This document shows positions 34,436 to 43,127 of a DNA stretch of 64,000 nt, piece by piece (position 1 is the stretch's first letter; every line of letters begins with the position of its first letter). This stretch comes from Lachnospiraceae bacterium (GTDB lineage: Bacteria; Bacillota; Clostridia; Lachnospirales; Lachnospiraceae). The position numbers and the translations under genes are program-made. Where the stretch lies: positions 118,739-182,738 of the forward strand of contig JAFWDI010000002.1 in assembly GCA_017513125.1 (NCBI GenBank), given 5' to 3'. A model generated the notes under the pieces. That model made no database searches. It was not told the origin of the DNA and saw nothing but the letters and a program-made list of their open reading frames with translations.

Positions 34436-35266
34436 CTATGCATTCCGCCGTCTGACGGGGGCGGGTCCTCCGTCCCGGGCCATGCCTTCACCGCCCGGGA
34501 ATGTGTGGATGTTCATCGTGTGCTGCCAGGCGCGGCTCGACCGGTCGCCCAGCATGGTCTCATAGGCCTTCCCGTACTTCGAGAGCGAAGCCTTCGGGAT
34601 CCGCAGCCTGCCGATCAGGCGGGACAGCTGCAGCGGGATCGCCCCGGCGGTCTTGATCTCCATGATCGACTGCCCTGCCGGAAGGATCCGCGCACCGGCC
34701 GGTTCGGCCGTCAGAGTCAGGTTTTCGCTCTCCCATCGGATGTTCCGGTCGAAGGTGAGACGGAAGTCCGAATCGTCCTTCGCGAAATACGCGCTGCGGT
34801 CGTAGCACAGGTGCACCGCCGGCTCGAGGCTCCCGTAGAATGAGCAGAAATACTCCAGCTCGCGGGCGATCTGGCGGTCGCCCCACGAGGCTTCTTCCAT
34901 GACTCCGTCCTCTCCGGTCAATGCGGTCTCCCCCGCCAGGAAGGCCTCCGCCTGCGCGAGCGGCAGGCTGATCCGGCGCTTATAGACCACGCCGTCGAAC
35001 TTTTTCTTCATCTCCAGAAAGATCTCCTGACCCGGCTTCGCGGGGCCGTAGCTGCGGATGCGCAGCTTTTCCTTATATACCGGCTTCTCCAGCGAATGCC
35101 GGATGAGGCGGAAGTCCGGGGTGTCGTAGTAGACGTTGCAGATCGTGCTCTCACCGTGCGGATCCGGTTCCAGAAAGTCTTTCATCGCGGACAGGAGCGC
35201 CGCGCGCTGGAAATCATTGACCAGGTATTTGATCTCGCTTCGTTCGAAAATGCCTGCGTTCTGCAT
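34436..35266 (-). CDS. VTC-domain polyphosphate polymerase
   Basis: 276 aa single-domain VTC protein, a homologue of the catalytic tunnel domain of yeast Vtc4, which makes polyphosphate from ATP. The family pattern is clear: RSEIKYLVND near the start, ICNVYYDTPDF, KLRIRSYG, EIFLEMKKKFDGVVYKRR, RLTFDRNIRW and IMEIKTAGAIPLQLS, giving the basic tunnel residues and the acidic metal site. The start follows AAAGGAG. First gene of a VTC, DUF4956, beta-helix lipoprotein operon, with a Na/Pi symporter just upstream on the same strand beyond a terminator, so phosphate uptake and polymer storage sit together. Confidence 0.88.
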   Translation of the reverse strand: MQNAGIFERSEIKYLVNDFQRAALLSAMKDFLEPDPHGESTICNVYYDTPDFRLIRHSLEKPVYKEKLRIRSYGPAKPGQEIFLEMKKKFDGVVYKRRISLPLAQAEAFLAGETALTGEDGVMEEASWGDRQIARELEYFCSFYGSLEPAVHLCYDRSAYFAKDDSDFRLTFDRNIRWESENLTLTAEPAGARILPAGQSIMEIKTAGAIPLQLSRLIGRLRIPKASLSKYGKAYETMLGDRSSRAWQHTMNIHTFPGGEGMARDGGPAPVRRRNA

Positions 35267-35397
35267 GGCGGTCTCCTTTCGTATCGTTTCCGGCGATCGT
35301 TCCGGTCCTTCGTTTCCGGTGTTCTCACCGGTTTACGCACTCAGGATACGAAAGAGTTTTTTCGGAAAAATGGTGAAACTGTGTTTTTTCTGTGAAA

Positions 35398-35434
35398 TCA
35401 AAAAACACCGCCGGGATCTCTCCCGACGGTGTTT
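35398..35434. terminator. Bidirectional terminator
   Basis: A 12-bp stem (ACACCGCCGGGA / TCCCGACGGTGT, one mismatch) is flanked by A-runs on the left and T-runs on the right, so it can work on both strands. It ends the Na/Pi symporter transcript. Confidence 0.85.
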
Positions 35435-35499
35435 TTACTCTCTTCTGAATATTTCTGAAATGACGGCCCATGTCCGGGCGGCCGCATCTGCGGTCCCGC

Positions 35500-37134
35500 T
35501 CAGGCCATCTCTATAGCCTGTTCCACGCCGCCGACGGCTTTCACGACATTGTGCGCATGGTCCGCGGCGCGCTCCAGGTCGGAGGCCATCTCCGCGAACA
35601 GAACGCCGCTTCGCGGATCACAGTCGCCCTTCATGACCCGCTCGACGTGACGGTCCACGAGGCTGCGGTTCAGCTCGTCGACCACTTCCTCGAGGTCATT
35701 TGACTCGGGGATCAGCTCGAGTTTCCGGTTCTCATAGATGTCGATCGACATCTCCACCGCGTGCAGTGCCTTATCGCACAGCTCGCGCATATCCTTCTGT
35801 CCGGCCTCGGAGAACGAGTTGTTATGCGAGATCACGCTCTCCGTATACTCCGCGACGTTCTCCGCGTGGTCGCTGATGCGCTCGAAGTCGGACGCGCACT
35901 TCAGCATGGCGCCGATCTGGTTCAGCTGCTGCTCGGAGAGGTCTGCCGTACGCACCGAGACCAGCGCCGACGTCACGTGATGGCAGAGATAGTCGACGAC
36001 CTCCTCGGTGTCCTTGACGACTTCGGCCTTCTCGGCGTCGCGTTCGAAAAACGAATCGATCGCCAGTCTCAGGTTATCCAGCGCCATATGCGCCATCCGC
36101 ATCATCTCGAGGCGGATCTGCGCGAGCTTCATGCCGACGGGCACGTCGAGGTTCGTGATGTAAACGAGCTTCTTCTGCGCGCTGCGCATCTCTTTTTCGG
36201 TGATCGGAAGGACTTTCCGCGCCAGCGCCGCGATTCCCTTCGTAAACGGAAGCATGACCAGAACGGCCACGATCGCCATCGCGGTGTGCATGACCGCGAT
36301 CTGTCTGGCGGGCGCCATCGAACTCGCGGTGACCGCGTCCAGGATCTGAGGGAAGATCAGCAGGACCGCCGTGCAGAGGATGACGCGGAAGACATTGAAT
36401 ATGAGCGCCGACACCGCCACGCGCTTACCGTTCCGCGACGACGACAGCGACGCCAGGATCTCCGGGACCACCGCGCCGATCGAGGTGCCCACGACCATAA
36501 AGACCGCCATGCGGACGTCCAGCAGTCCCTGCATCGCGAAGATCTGGATGATACCGACTGCGGACGAAGAACTCTGCAGAACTGCGGCGATGACCAGGCC
36601 GATCGCAACGGCCAGGAACGGATTCGCCAGCCGGTCCAGCGCCTCGATCACCGCGGGCGAGGACCGCAGCGGCTCGACCGCGTCGCCCATCAGCCTCACG
36701 CCGACGAACAGCATGCCGAAGCCCAGAATGATCTGCGCGGCCGCACGCACGCGGTCGTTCTTCACGAACAGATAGAGCACCGCGCCGATCAGCAAAATCA
36801 GCGGCGCGAAGTCCGTCAGGTGAAACGCGATGATCTGGCCCGTGACCGTGGTACCGATGTTCGCGCCCATGACCACGCCGATCGACTGCTCCAGCGTCAT
36901 CATACCCGAACTCACGAAGCCGATCGTCATGATCGTCGTCGCGCCGGACGACTGGATCAGCGCGGTCGCGCCGACGCCCAGCGCCACGCCGAGAATCGGT
37001 TTCCGGGTCGCTTTCTCGAGGATGCTCTGGAGCTTATCCCCGGCCAGACTCCGCAGTCCGGTACCCATGATGTTCATGCCGAACAGGAACAGTCCCAGGC
37101 CGCCGGCCAGCAAAAAGATCTCCACAAATGTCAT
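35500..37134 (-). CDS. Na/phosphate symporter with C-terminal PhoU domain
   Basis: 544 aa. The N-terminal half has two inverted Na/Pi-cotransporter repeats with the family signature GATALIQSSGATT and its partner AAVLQSSSSAVGI, plus several membrane helices. The C-terminal part (about 335-530) is helical and PhoU-like (LDNLRLAIDSF, DFERISDHAENVAEY, DLERAADHAHNV). This is the NptA/YjbB type that moves phosphate with sodium. The start MTFVEIFLLAGG at 37134 has GGGAG ten bases upstream. The sugar kinase gene ends 45 bases upstream, so they may share a transcript. Confidence 0.92.
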   Translation of the reverse strand: MTFVEIFLLAGGLGLFLFGMNIMGTGLRSLAGDKLQSILEKATRKPILGVALGVGATALIQSSGATTIMTIGFVSSGMMTLEQSIGVVMGANIGTTVTGQIIAFHLTDFAPLILLIGAVLYLFVKNDRVRAAAQIILGFGMLFVGVRLMGDAVEPLRSSPAVIEALDRLANPFLAVAIGLVIAAVLQSSSSAVGIIQIFAMQGLLDVRMAVFMVVGTSIGAVVPEILASLSSSRNGKRVAVSALIFNVFRVILCTAVLLIFPQILDAVTASSMAPARQIAVMHTAMAIVAVLVMLPFTKGIAALARKVLPITEKEMRSAQKKLVYITNLDVPVGMKLAQIRLEMMRMAHMALDNLRLAIDSFFERDAEKAEVVKDTEEVVDYLCHHVTSALVSVRTADLSEQQLNQIGAMLKCASDFERISDHAENVAEYTESVISHNNSFSEAGQKDMRELCDKALHAVEMSIDIYENRKLELIPESNDLEEVVDELNRSLVDRHVERVMKGDCDPRSGVLFAEMASDLERAADHAHNVVKAVGGVEQAIEMA

Positions 37135-37179
37135 TTTGCAAATTCTCCCGTAAAAATCAGTACTGCCATGCTTCAAATG

Positions 37180-38187
37180 TCACAGAATAACGGTCTTCAC
37201 AAACTCTGTATGTGTTTCGGTCCCGGCCGCATCCGGCACCGAGCTGATGCCGCCCGGCCGCCCGACCGAGAGGCTCGCCGCCGCGCAGGCGCGAACCGCG
37301 GCACGGGCCGCCGCACCCGGTCCGGGACCGGTGATCCGGCCGTCCGCGCTTTCCGCGATACCGTCCAGCAAAGCCGCCAGCGCCGTCCCGCCGAAGATAT
37401 CCCCCGCGCCGGTCGTGTCGACGACGTTCAGGCCGCCGGCATAACGCACATAGCCGCGCTCGTTCCGGTCCGCGAAATATGCGCCTTCGCTTCCCAATGT
37501 AATGAACACGCAGGCCGCGGCCGCATCCTCCGCGCCGCTCAGCAGGCGGTCCGCCGCCTGTTCCTCCGTACATCCGGCGCCCCACAGAAGCTGCGCCTCC
37601 TCGATACTCATCTTCACCATGTCCGCCTGCGCCAGGCCCCAGAGCATCTGCTCCTTCGCCGCGTCCTCCGAGGCCCACAGCGGAGCCCGGTAGTTCGGGT
37701 CGAACGTGACGAACTTTCCGTGTTCCTTCGCGTAACGGACCGCGGCTTTCGTCGCGGTGCGCGCGGGCTCGCCGGTCAGCGAGAGCGTTCCGAAGTGCAG
37801 GACTTTCGCGCCATCGATCATTTCGAAGTCGATCTCGTCTTCCCGGAGCATCGTATCGGCACCTGGCTTCCTCGCGAACGAGAAGCTCCGATCGCCCGCC
37901 TCGTCCAGCGTCACGAACGCCAGCGTCGTAAACACTTCCGGGTCGTGAACGATCCCCTTCGTGCCGATGCCCGCCTCCGCGAGCGTCGCGGTCAGCCGGT
38001 CTCCGAACGCGTCGCATCCGACCTTTCCGATGAACGCGGTCTTCTTCCCGCAGGCCGCGAGCGCCGCGAGAAAGTTCGCGGGGGCCCCGCCCGGGTTCGC
38101 CGAAAACACCGGGTATCCGGATTCGTTCTTCCCGGTCTCGGCCAGGTCTGCCAGCAGTTCGCCGATCGCGATCACGTCATAAGCCAT
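37180..38187 (-). CDS. PfkB-family sugar kinase, fructokinase-like
   Basis: 335 aa ribokinase/PfkB-fold kinase. It shows the N-terminal NPGGAPANFLAALA substrate motif and the C-terminal VVDTTGAGDIFGG with the catalytic Asp and anion hole. GELLADLAE at the start and the DPNYRAPLW segment are typical of bacterial fructokinases, so fructose to fructose-6-phosphate is the favoured reaction; related hexoses or nucleosides are not excluded. The start follows GGAGGAGA. It is divergent from the riboflavin operon. Confidence 0.85.
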   Translation of the reverse strand: MAYDVIAIGELLADLAETGKNESGYPVFSANPGGAPANFLAALAACGKKTAFIGKVGCDAFGDRLTATLAEAGIGTKGIVHDPEVFTTLAFVTLDEAGDRSFSFARKPGADTMLREDEIDFEMIDGAKVLHFGTLSLTGEPARTATKAAVRYAKEHGKFVTFDPNYRAPLWASEDAAKEQMLWGLAQADMVKMSIEEAQLLWGAGCTEEQAADRLLSGAEDAAAACVFITLGSEGAYFADRNERGYVRYAGGLNVVDTTGAGDIFGGTALAALLDGIAESADGRITGPGPGAAARAAVRACAAASLSVGRPGGISSVPDAAGTETHTEFVKTVIL

Positions 38188-38302
38188 TTGCTTCTCTCCT
38201 CCGTTTCGGAAGATTCCGGCGGCCCGGTCTCATCAAGGCGCCATTTTCCTCCATTATCCCTTGTATCACATCCTTCGCCTCCTGAAAAGAAAAGTTATAA
38301 TA

Positions 38303-38330
38303 TTGACAAGCACAGCCCGCAGACTATAAT
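38303..38330 (+). promoter_or_regulatory. Sigma-A promoter of the riboflavin operon
   Basis: TTGACA (38303-38308) and TATAAT (38325-38330) are both consensus, separated by 16 bases. Transcription would start near 38337, about 25 bases before the FMN riboswitch. Confidence 0.88.
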
Positions 38331-38362
38331 CATAAGTGCGGCGAACGCCGCGAAAAGCATAC

Positions 38363-38474
38363 GTCTTCAGGGCGGGGTGAGATTCCCCACCGGTGGTTAC
38401 AGCCCACGAGCCTTTCGAGGCCGATTCGGTGAGATTCCGAAGCCGACGGTATAGTCCGGATGAAAGAAGATCAG
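38363..38474 (+). promoter_or_regulatory. FMN riboswitch (RFN element)
   Basis: The conserved RFN core is plain: TCTTCAGGGCGGGGTGAGAT followed by TCCCCACCGGTGGT, then AGCCCACGAGC, GGTGAGATTCCGAAGCCGAC, GGTATAGTCC and GGATGAAAGAAGATC. It binds FMN and, given the terminator directly downstream, should stop transcription of the riboflavin genes when FMN is plentiful. Confidence 0.97.
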
Positions 38475-38488
38475 TCTGACTGTTTGCG

Positions 38489-38516
38489 CTCTGGAATTTT
38501 TATTCCGGAGTTTTTT
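38489..38516 (+). terminator. Riboswitch expression-platform terminator
   Basis: CTCTGGAAT (38489-38497) pairs with ATTCCGGAG (38502-38510) and is followed by TTTTTT. A second hairpin, GCCCTGAAC / GTTCAGGGC (38532-38555), followed by TGTTTTC, lies between it and ribD and may be a backup terminator or part of the switch. Confidence 0.88.
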
Positions 38517-38620
38517 CATGTCAATGCACCGGCCCTGAACACGTTCGTTCAGGGCTGTTTTCACGGCTCCGGCCGGAGGCCCGGGCGCCGCTTCGGCGGT
38601 CCCGCGCCGGGAGAAGGAAC

Positions 38621-39772
38621 ATGGCAGAAAAAGACATTGCCCGCGGGCTCACACGGAACGAGACCGACGAGCGGTACATGCGCCGCGCGATCGAACTGGC
38701 GCAGAAAGGCCGCGGCCGCACGAACCCGAACCCGATGGTGGGCGCGGTCATCGTGAAGGACGGCGAAATCATCGGCGAGGGATATCACGAGCGCTGCGGC
38801 GAGCTCCACGCGGAGCGGAACGCATTGAAGAACTGCCGCGAGCGCGGGAACGACCCCGCCGGCGCGACGATCTACGTCACGCTCGAGCCCTGCTGCCACT
38901 ACGGGAAGACTCCGCCGTGCACCGAGGCATTGATTGAGGCGAAGGTCGCGCGCGTCGTGATCGGATCGTTTGACCCGAACCCGAAGGTCGCCGGAAAGGG
39001 CACGCGGATCCTGCGGGAGGCCGGCATCGAGGTGAACGAGAACGTGCTCCGCGAAGAGTGCGACGCGTTCAACTACGTCTTCCTCCACTACATCACGACC
39101 GGCACGCCCTATGTGATCATGAAGTACGCGATGACCGCGGACGGAAAGATCTGCACCGCGACCGGGAAGAGCCGCTGGGTGACCGGAGAGGCCGCCAGGC
39201 GGCGCACCCACGAAGACCGGAACCGCTATGCGGCGATCATGGTCGGCGTCGGCACGGTGCTCGCGGACGATCCGCTCCTGACCTGCCGCGTCGAGGGCGG
39301 GCGCGACCCGGTCCGCGTGATCTGCGACACGAACCTGCGGATGCCGCAGGACGCGCAGATCGTGAAGACCGCGAAGGACGTGCCCACGATCATCGCCACC
39401 GCGGTCTCCGACCCGGAGGCGCTCGCGCCTTTTATCCATGCCGGCTGCGGGATCGTCACGGTTCCGAAGCGCGGGCCGCACATCGATCTGAAAGCCCTGA
39501 TGAAAGCGCTCGGCGAGCGGCAGATCGACAGCGTGATCCTGGAGGGCGGAGCGACATTGAACGCATCGGCGGTGCAGGCAGGCATCGTGAACCGGGTGCA
39601 GGCGTATATCGCACCGAAGATCTTCGGCGGAAAGGACGCGAAAAGTCCGGTCGCGGGGACCGGCGTCGACGAACCCGCGGACTGCTGCCTGCTCGGCGAA
39701 CCGACCGTCACGTATCTGGACGGCGACATCTTACTGGAAAGCGAAGTGATCCGATGTTCACAGGAATCATAG
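38621..39772 (+). CDS. ribD: Bifunctional riboflavin deaminase/reductase RibD
   Basis: 383 aa enzyme that deaminates diaminohydroxyphosphoribosylaminopyrimidine and then reduces the ribosyl chain. The N-terminal deaminase has the zinc site His63-Ala-Glu65 and Cys91/Cys100 within TLEPCCHYGKTPPC; the C-terminal reductase begins near 150 (VIMKYAMTADGKI) and has ILEGGATLNASA. The start follows GGGAGAAGGA. Its end overlaps ribE by 19 bases, so the two are coupled. Controlled by the FMN riboswitch upstream. Confidence 0.96.
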   Translation: MAEKDIARGLTRNETDERYMRRAIELAQKGRGRTNPNPMVGAVIVKDGEIIGEGYHERCGELHAERNALKNCRERGNDPAGATIYVTLEPCCHYGKTPPCTEALIEAKVARVVIGSFDPNPKVAGKGTRILREAGIEVNENVLREECDAFNYVFLHYITTGTPYVIMKYAMTADGKICTATGKSRWVTGEAARRRTHEDRNRYAAIMVGVGTVLADDPLLTCRVEGGRDPVRVICDTNLRMPQDAQIVKTAKDVPTIIATAVSDPEALAPFIHAGCGIVTVPKRGPHIDLKALMKALGERQIDSVILEGGATLNASAVQAGIVNRVQAYIAPKIFGGKDAKSPVAGTGVDEPADCCLLGEPTVTYLDGDILLESEVIRCSQES

Positions 39773-40434
39773 AAGAGATCGGAACGATCGAAAACATCCG
39801 CCGCGGCGCGAACTCCGCGGTCCTGACGATCGGCGCGGAGACGGTCCTCTCCGACTGTCATGTCGGCGACAGCATCGCCGTGAACGGCATCTGCCTGACC
39901 GTGACCGGCTTCACCCCGCGCGCGTTCACCGCGGACGCGATGCACGAGACGCTCGACCGCACCTCGCTTAGGATGCTGCGGCCGGGAAGCCCTGTGAACC
40001 TCGAGCGCGCGATGGCCGCGAACGGACGGTTCGGCGGACACATCGTCTCGGGCCACATCGACGGCGTCGGCACGATCGCCGGGATCCGCAGGGATGACAA
40101 TGCCGTGATCTACACCGTCGAGGCCTCCCCGGAGATCCTCGCGGGCATCGTGGAGAAGGGGTCGATCGCGATCGACGGCATCAGCCTGACCGTGGTCTCG
40201 GTCGACGACCGCTGCTTCACGGTCTCGATCATCCCGCACACCGCCGGGAACACGATCCTCAGCACGAAAAAGGCCGGGGATCCGGTGAACCTCGAGAACG
40301 ACATTATCGGAAAGTACGTCGCGAAGCTGCTCGCGGGTGGCATGCCCACGATCTATGACGCGGCGAACGGGCGTTCCGCCGGGAACAGCCGCGGCATCGA
40401 CGCGGGCTTTCTCGCGGAGAACGGATTTATCTGA
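39754..40434 (+). CDS. ribE: Riboflavin synthase alpha subunit
   Basis: 226 aa enzyme that dismutates two 6,7-dimethyl-8-ribityllumazine to riboflavin. The N-terminus MFTGIIEEIGTI and the two lumazine-binding repeats are clear: first with VNGICLTVTGF and GGHIVSGHIDG, second with IDGISLTVVSV and a C-terminal NLENDIIGKYV. The C-terminal tail of about 25 residues is longer than usual and Gly/Ala-rich. The gap of 116 bases to ribBA contains small hairpins but no convincing terminator. Some groups call this gene ribC. Confidence 0.96.
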   Translation: MFTGIIEEIGTIENIRRGANSAVLTIGAETVLSDCHVGDSIAVNGICLTVTGFTPRAFTADAMHETLDRTSLRMLRPGSPVNLERAMAANGRFGGHIVSGHIDGVGTIAGIRRDDNAVIYTVEASPEILAGIVEKGSIAIDGISLTVVSVDDRCFTVSIIPHTAGNTILSTKKAGDPVNLENDIIGKYVAKLLAGGMPTIYDAANGRSAGNSRGIDAGFLAENGFI

Positions 40435-40550
40435 AACCCCGCCGGCGGAGCCGGCACGATAAGGAAACGCCCCCGCGCACCGCGCGGCGGCAGGTCGGCG
40501 CGATAACGGAGATCGCTTCGCGATGATCGCGCCTCAGAAAGGATGCTGTT

Positions 40551-41762
40551 ATGAAAGACTTTGGCACCATTGAAGAGGCCGTAAAGGATCTTCAGGACGG
40601 AAAACTGATCATGGTCCTCGACGACCCCGACCGCGAGAACGAGGGCGACCTGATCTGCGCGGCCGAGTTCGCGACGACCGAGAACGTGAACTTCATGGCC
40701 GTTCACGCGAAGGGCCTGATCTGCAACCCGCTGAGCTATGACATTGCCCGCAGGCTGCAGTTCCCGCAGATGGTCAGCGAGAACACCGAGAGCCACGAGA
40801 CCGCGTTCACGGTCTCCATCGACCACATCTCGACGACCACCGGCATTTCTGCCGAGGAGCGCGGCATGACCATGCGCGCGATCGTCGACGAGAACTCGCA
40901 GGCGCTCGATTTCCGCCGCCCCGGCCACGTCTTCCCGCTGGTCGCGAAGAAGCACGGCGTGCTCGAGCGGAACGGCCACACCGAGGCCACGGTCGACCTG
41001 ATGAAGCTGGCCGGACTGAAGGAGTGCGGCCTGTGCTGCGAGATCATGCGCGACGACGGCACCATGATGCGGAAGACCGAGCTTCTGCAGAAGGCCGAGG
41101 AGTGGGACATGACCGTGATCACGATCAAAGACCTTCAGGACTACCGGAAGCGCCACGAAAAGCTGGTCGAGTGCACCTCGATCTCCGACATGCCCACGAA
41201 GTACGGGCACTTCACCGCGCACTGCTACATGAGCACGGTCACCGGCGAGCACCACGTCGCGCTCGTGAAGGGCGACATCGGCGACGGAAAGGGCGTCCTC
41301 TGCCGCGTGCACTCGGAGTGCCTGACCGGCGACGCGTTCGGGTCGCTGCGCTGCGACTGCGGCCAGCAGTTCGCCGCCGCGATGCAGGCTGTGGAGAAGG
41401 AAGGCCGCGGTATCGTCCTTTACATGCGCCAGGAAGGCCGCGGCATCGGCCTGATGAATAAACTGAAGGCCTACGAACTGCAGGACCAGGGCATGGACAC
41501 GGTCGAGGCGAACATCGCCCTCGGCTTCCCGGAGGACATGCGCGAGTACTACGTCGGCGCACAGATCCTGCGCGATCTCGGCGTGCACGAGCTGCGCCTG
41601 CTGACGAACAACCCCGACAAGATCTACCAGCTCGGCGAGTACGGCATGGAGATCATCGAGCGCGTCCCGATCCAGATGGACGCGACCCCCTACGACCTCT
41701 TCTACCTGAAGACGAAACAGAAAAAGATGGGTCATCAGGTGAATTATACGGAAGGAGAATAA
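40551..41762 (+). CDS. ribBA: Bifunctional DHBP synthase/GTP cyclohydrolase II RibBA
   Basis: 403 aa fusion. The N-terminal half makes 3,4-dihydroxy-2-butanone-4-phosphate from ribulose-5-phosphate ([11 protein letters not shown], then [13 protein letters not shown]). The C-terminal half is GTP cyclohydrolase II with its zinc cysteines in [15 protein letters not shown] and the catalytic QEGRGIGL loop. Both activities look complete. The start follows AAAGGAT. Ends two bases before the ribH ATG. Supplies both branches of the pathway. Confidence 0.97.
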   Translation: MKDFGTIEEAVKDLQDGKLIMVLDDPDRENEGDLICAAEFATTENVNFMAVHAKGLICNPLSYDIARRLQFPQMVSENTESHETAFTVSIDHISTTTGISAEERGMTMRAIVDENSQALDFRRPGHVFPLVAKKHGVLERNGHTEATVDLMKLAGLKECGLCCEIMRDDGTMMRKTELLQKAEEWDMTVITIKDLQDYRKRHEKLVECTSISDMPTKYGHFTAHCYMSTVTGEHHVALVKGDIGDGKGVLCRVHSECLTGDAFGSLRCDCGQQFAAAMQAVEKEGRGIVLYMRQEGRGIGLMNKLKAYELQDQGMDTVEANIALGFPEDMREYYVGAQILRDLGVHELRLLTNNPDKIYQLGEYGMEIIERVPIQMDATPYDLFYLKTKQKKMGHQVNYTEGE

Positions 41763-41764
41763 AG

Positions 41765-42232
41765 ATGAATATTATCGAGGGAAATGTAATTGCTGAGAAG
41801 ATCCGGATCGGCATCGTCTGCGCCCGGTTCAATGAATTTATCACGAGCAAGCTCCTGGGCGGCGCTCAGGACGCCCTGATCCGCCACGGCGTGGCCGATG
41901 AGGACATCGACGTCGCGTGGGTGCCCGGCGCGTTCGAGATCCCGCTGATCGCCGAAAAGATGGCCGAGAGCGGAAAGTATGACGCGGTCATCGCCCTGGG
42001 CGCGGTCATCCGCGGAAGCACCACGCACTATGACTACGTGTGCGCCGAAGTCTCGAAGGGCATCGCGACCGTGTCGCTGAAGGCCGGCATCCCGGTCATG
42101 TTCGGCGTGCTGACCACCGAGAACATCGAGCAGGCGATCGAGCGTGCCGGTTCGAAGGCCGGAAACAAGGGCTCCGAGTGCGGCGAGGGTGCGATCGAGA
42201 TGATCAACCTCATCCGCAACCTCGGGAAATGA
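41765..42232 (+). CDS. ribH: 6,7-dimethyl-8-ribityllumazine synthase
   Basis: 155 aa, full length. Joins the RibD product (after dephosphorylation) with the RibB product. The signatures [14 protein letters not shown] and [16 protein letters not shown] are intact, including the catalytic His in the last. The start is preceded by GGAAGGAGA overlapping the ribBA stop region. The stop codon overlaps the ATG of the HAD phosphatase gene (ATGA), so translation continues into it. Confidence 0.97.
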   Translation: MNIIEGNVIAEKIRIGIVCARFNEFITSKLLGGAQDALIRHGVADEDIDVAWVPGAFEIPLIAEKMAESGKYDAVIALGAVIRGSTTHYDYVCAEVSKGIATVSLKAGIPVMFGVLTTENIEQAIERAGSKAGNKGSECGEGAIEMINLIRNLGK

Positions 42233-42978
42233 TGACGCGGGACGGCCGGGCCGCGGAGCTTTCAGCGGCCAGACTTCCGACGCTCTACATCGATTTTGAC
42301 GGGACCCTGCATGAAAGCGCCAGGGTCTACGGCCCTGCGTTCCGTTCGGTATACGAGGAGCTGACCGACGACGGGCTCGTCCCCCCGGCGGAGATCACCG
42401 AAGAGATGATCCGCACCTGGCTCGGCACGCCCAGCCGGTATCCCTGGGACCTGCTGGCCCCCGATCTGGACCCGGTCCTGCGGGACGCGGCGATCCGCGA
42501 AGTCGGCGGACGGATGAACTGCCTGATCGACGACGGCATCGGGCGGCTCTTCCCCGGGACTGAAGAGGCGCTCGACGCGCTCGCGGCCGCCGGATACCCG
42601 ATGGTCCTGCTGAGCAACAGCACCGTCAGCTATATCGATATGAACCGCCGCGCCTACGGGCTCGACCGGTGGTTTTCGGATTACGTGCTGATCGAGGCGT
42701 ATCCGCATTGCCCGACGAAAAGCGCGATGCTGGCGGAATATCTGCGGGCGCGCGCTGCGGATGCGGCAGGCGCGGATGAGACTGCCGCCCATGCCGGCAG
42801 GCCCGCAGGCATCGTCATCGGCGACCGGCGCTACGACATGGAGGCCGCGCGTGAGAACGGCCTGCCCTTCATCGCCTGTGACTACGGATACGCGCCGGCG
42901 GGCGAGCTGGACGGGGCGGACGAGAGGGCCGCGGAGATCCGGGAGCTCCCGGCGGCGGTAAAGGCATTGTGCCCGTAA
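42229..42978 (+). CDS. HAD-family phosphatase in the riboflavin operon
   Basis: 249 aa haloacid dehalogenase-type phosphatase. Motif I is [12 protein letters not shown] with nucleophile Asp22 and Asp24; motif II is VLLSNST; a Lys in CPTKSAML serves motif III; motif IV is [11 protein letters not shown]. The N-terminal 17 residues and an Ala-rich insert near 180 are extra. It starts in the ribH stop codon, so it is part of the operon. The riboflavin pathway needs a phosphatase for 5-amino-6-(5-phosphoribitylamino)uracil, done by HAD enzymes in other bacteria; this gene is a strong candidate by context. Direct proof is lacking. Confidence 0.82.
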   Translation: MMTRDGRAAELSAARLPTLYIDFDGTLHESARVYGPAFRSVYEELTDDGLVPPAEITEEMIRTWLGTPSRYPWDLLAPDLDPVLRDAAIREVGGRMNCLIDDGIGRLFPGTEEALDALAAAGYPMVLLSNSTVSYIDMNRRAYGLDRWFSDYVLIEAYPHCPTKSAMLAEYLRARAADAAGADETAAHAGRPAGIVIGDRRYDMEAARENGLPFIACDYGYAPAGELDGADERAAEIRELPAAVKALCP

Positions 42979-43060
42979 AGCAAGCGCCGACGGACGGTAT
43001 TGTCAAAATGTTTTGATGCGGCACTCGGTTTTTTTCATATTTTTATGTTCTTGTTTGTAT

Positions 43061-43108
43061 TATAATGGCGGCAGCGGACCGATCACGGCCTGCTGCCGCT
43101 TCTTTTTT
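43061..43108 (+). terminator. TATAAT followed by intrinsic terminator (1)
   Basis: TATAAT (43061-43066) is followed at once by a stem GCGGCAGC / GCTGCCGC (43068-43075, 43092-43099) and a T-rich tail. It ends the riboflavin operon and lies just ahead of the DUF1638 gene. The same order recurs at 43931 and 50498. Confidence 0.7.
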
Positions 43109-43127
43109 CGACACAAATGAGAATCGT

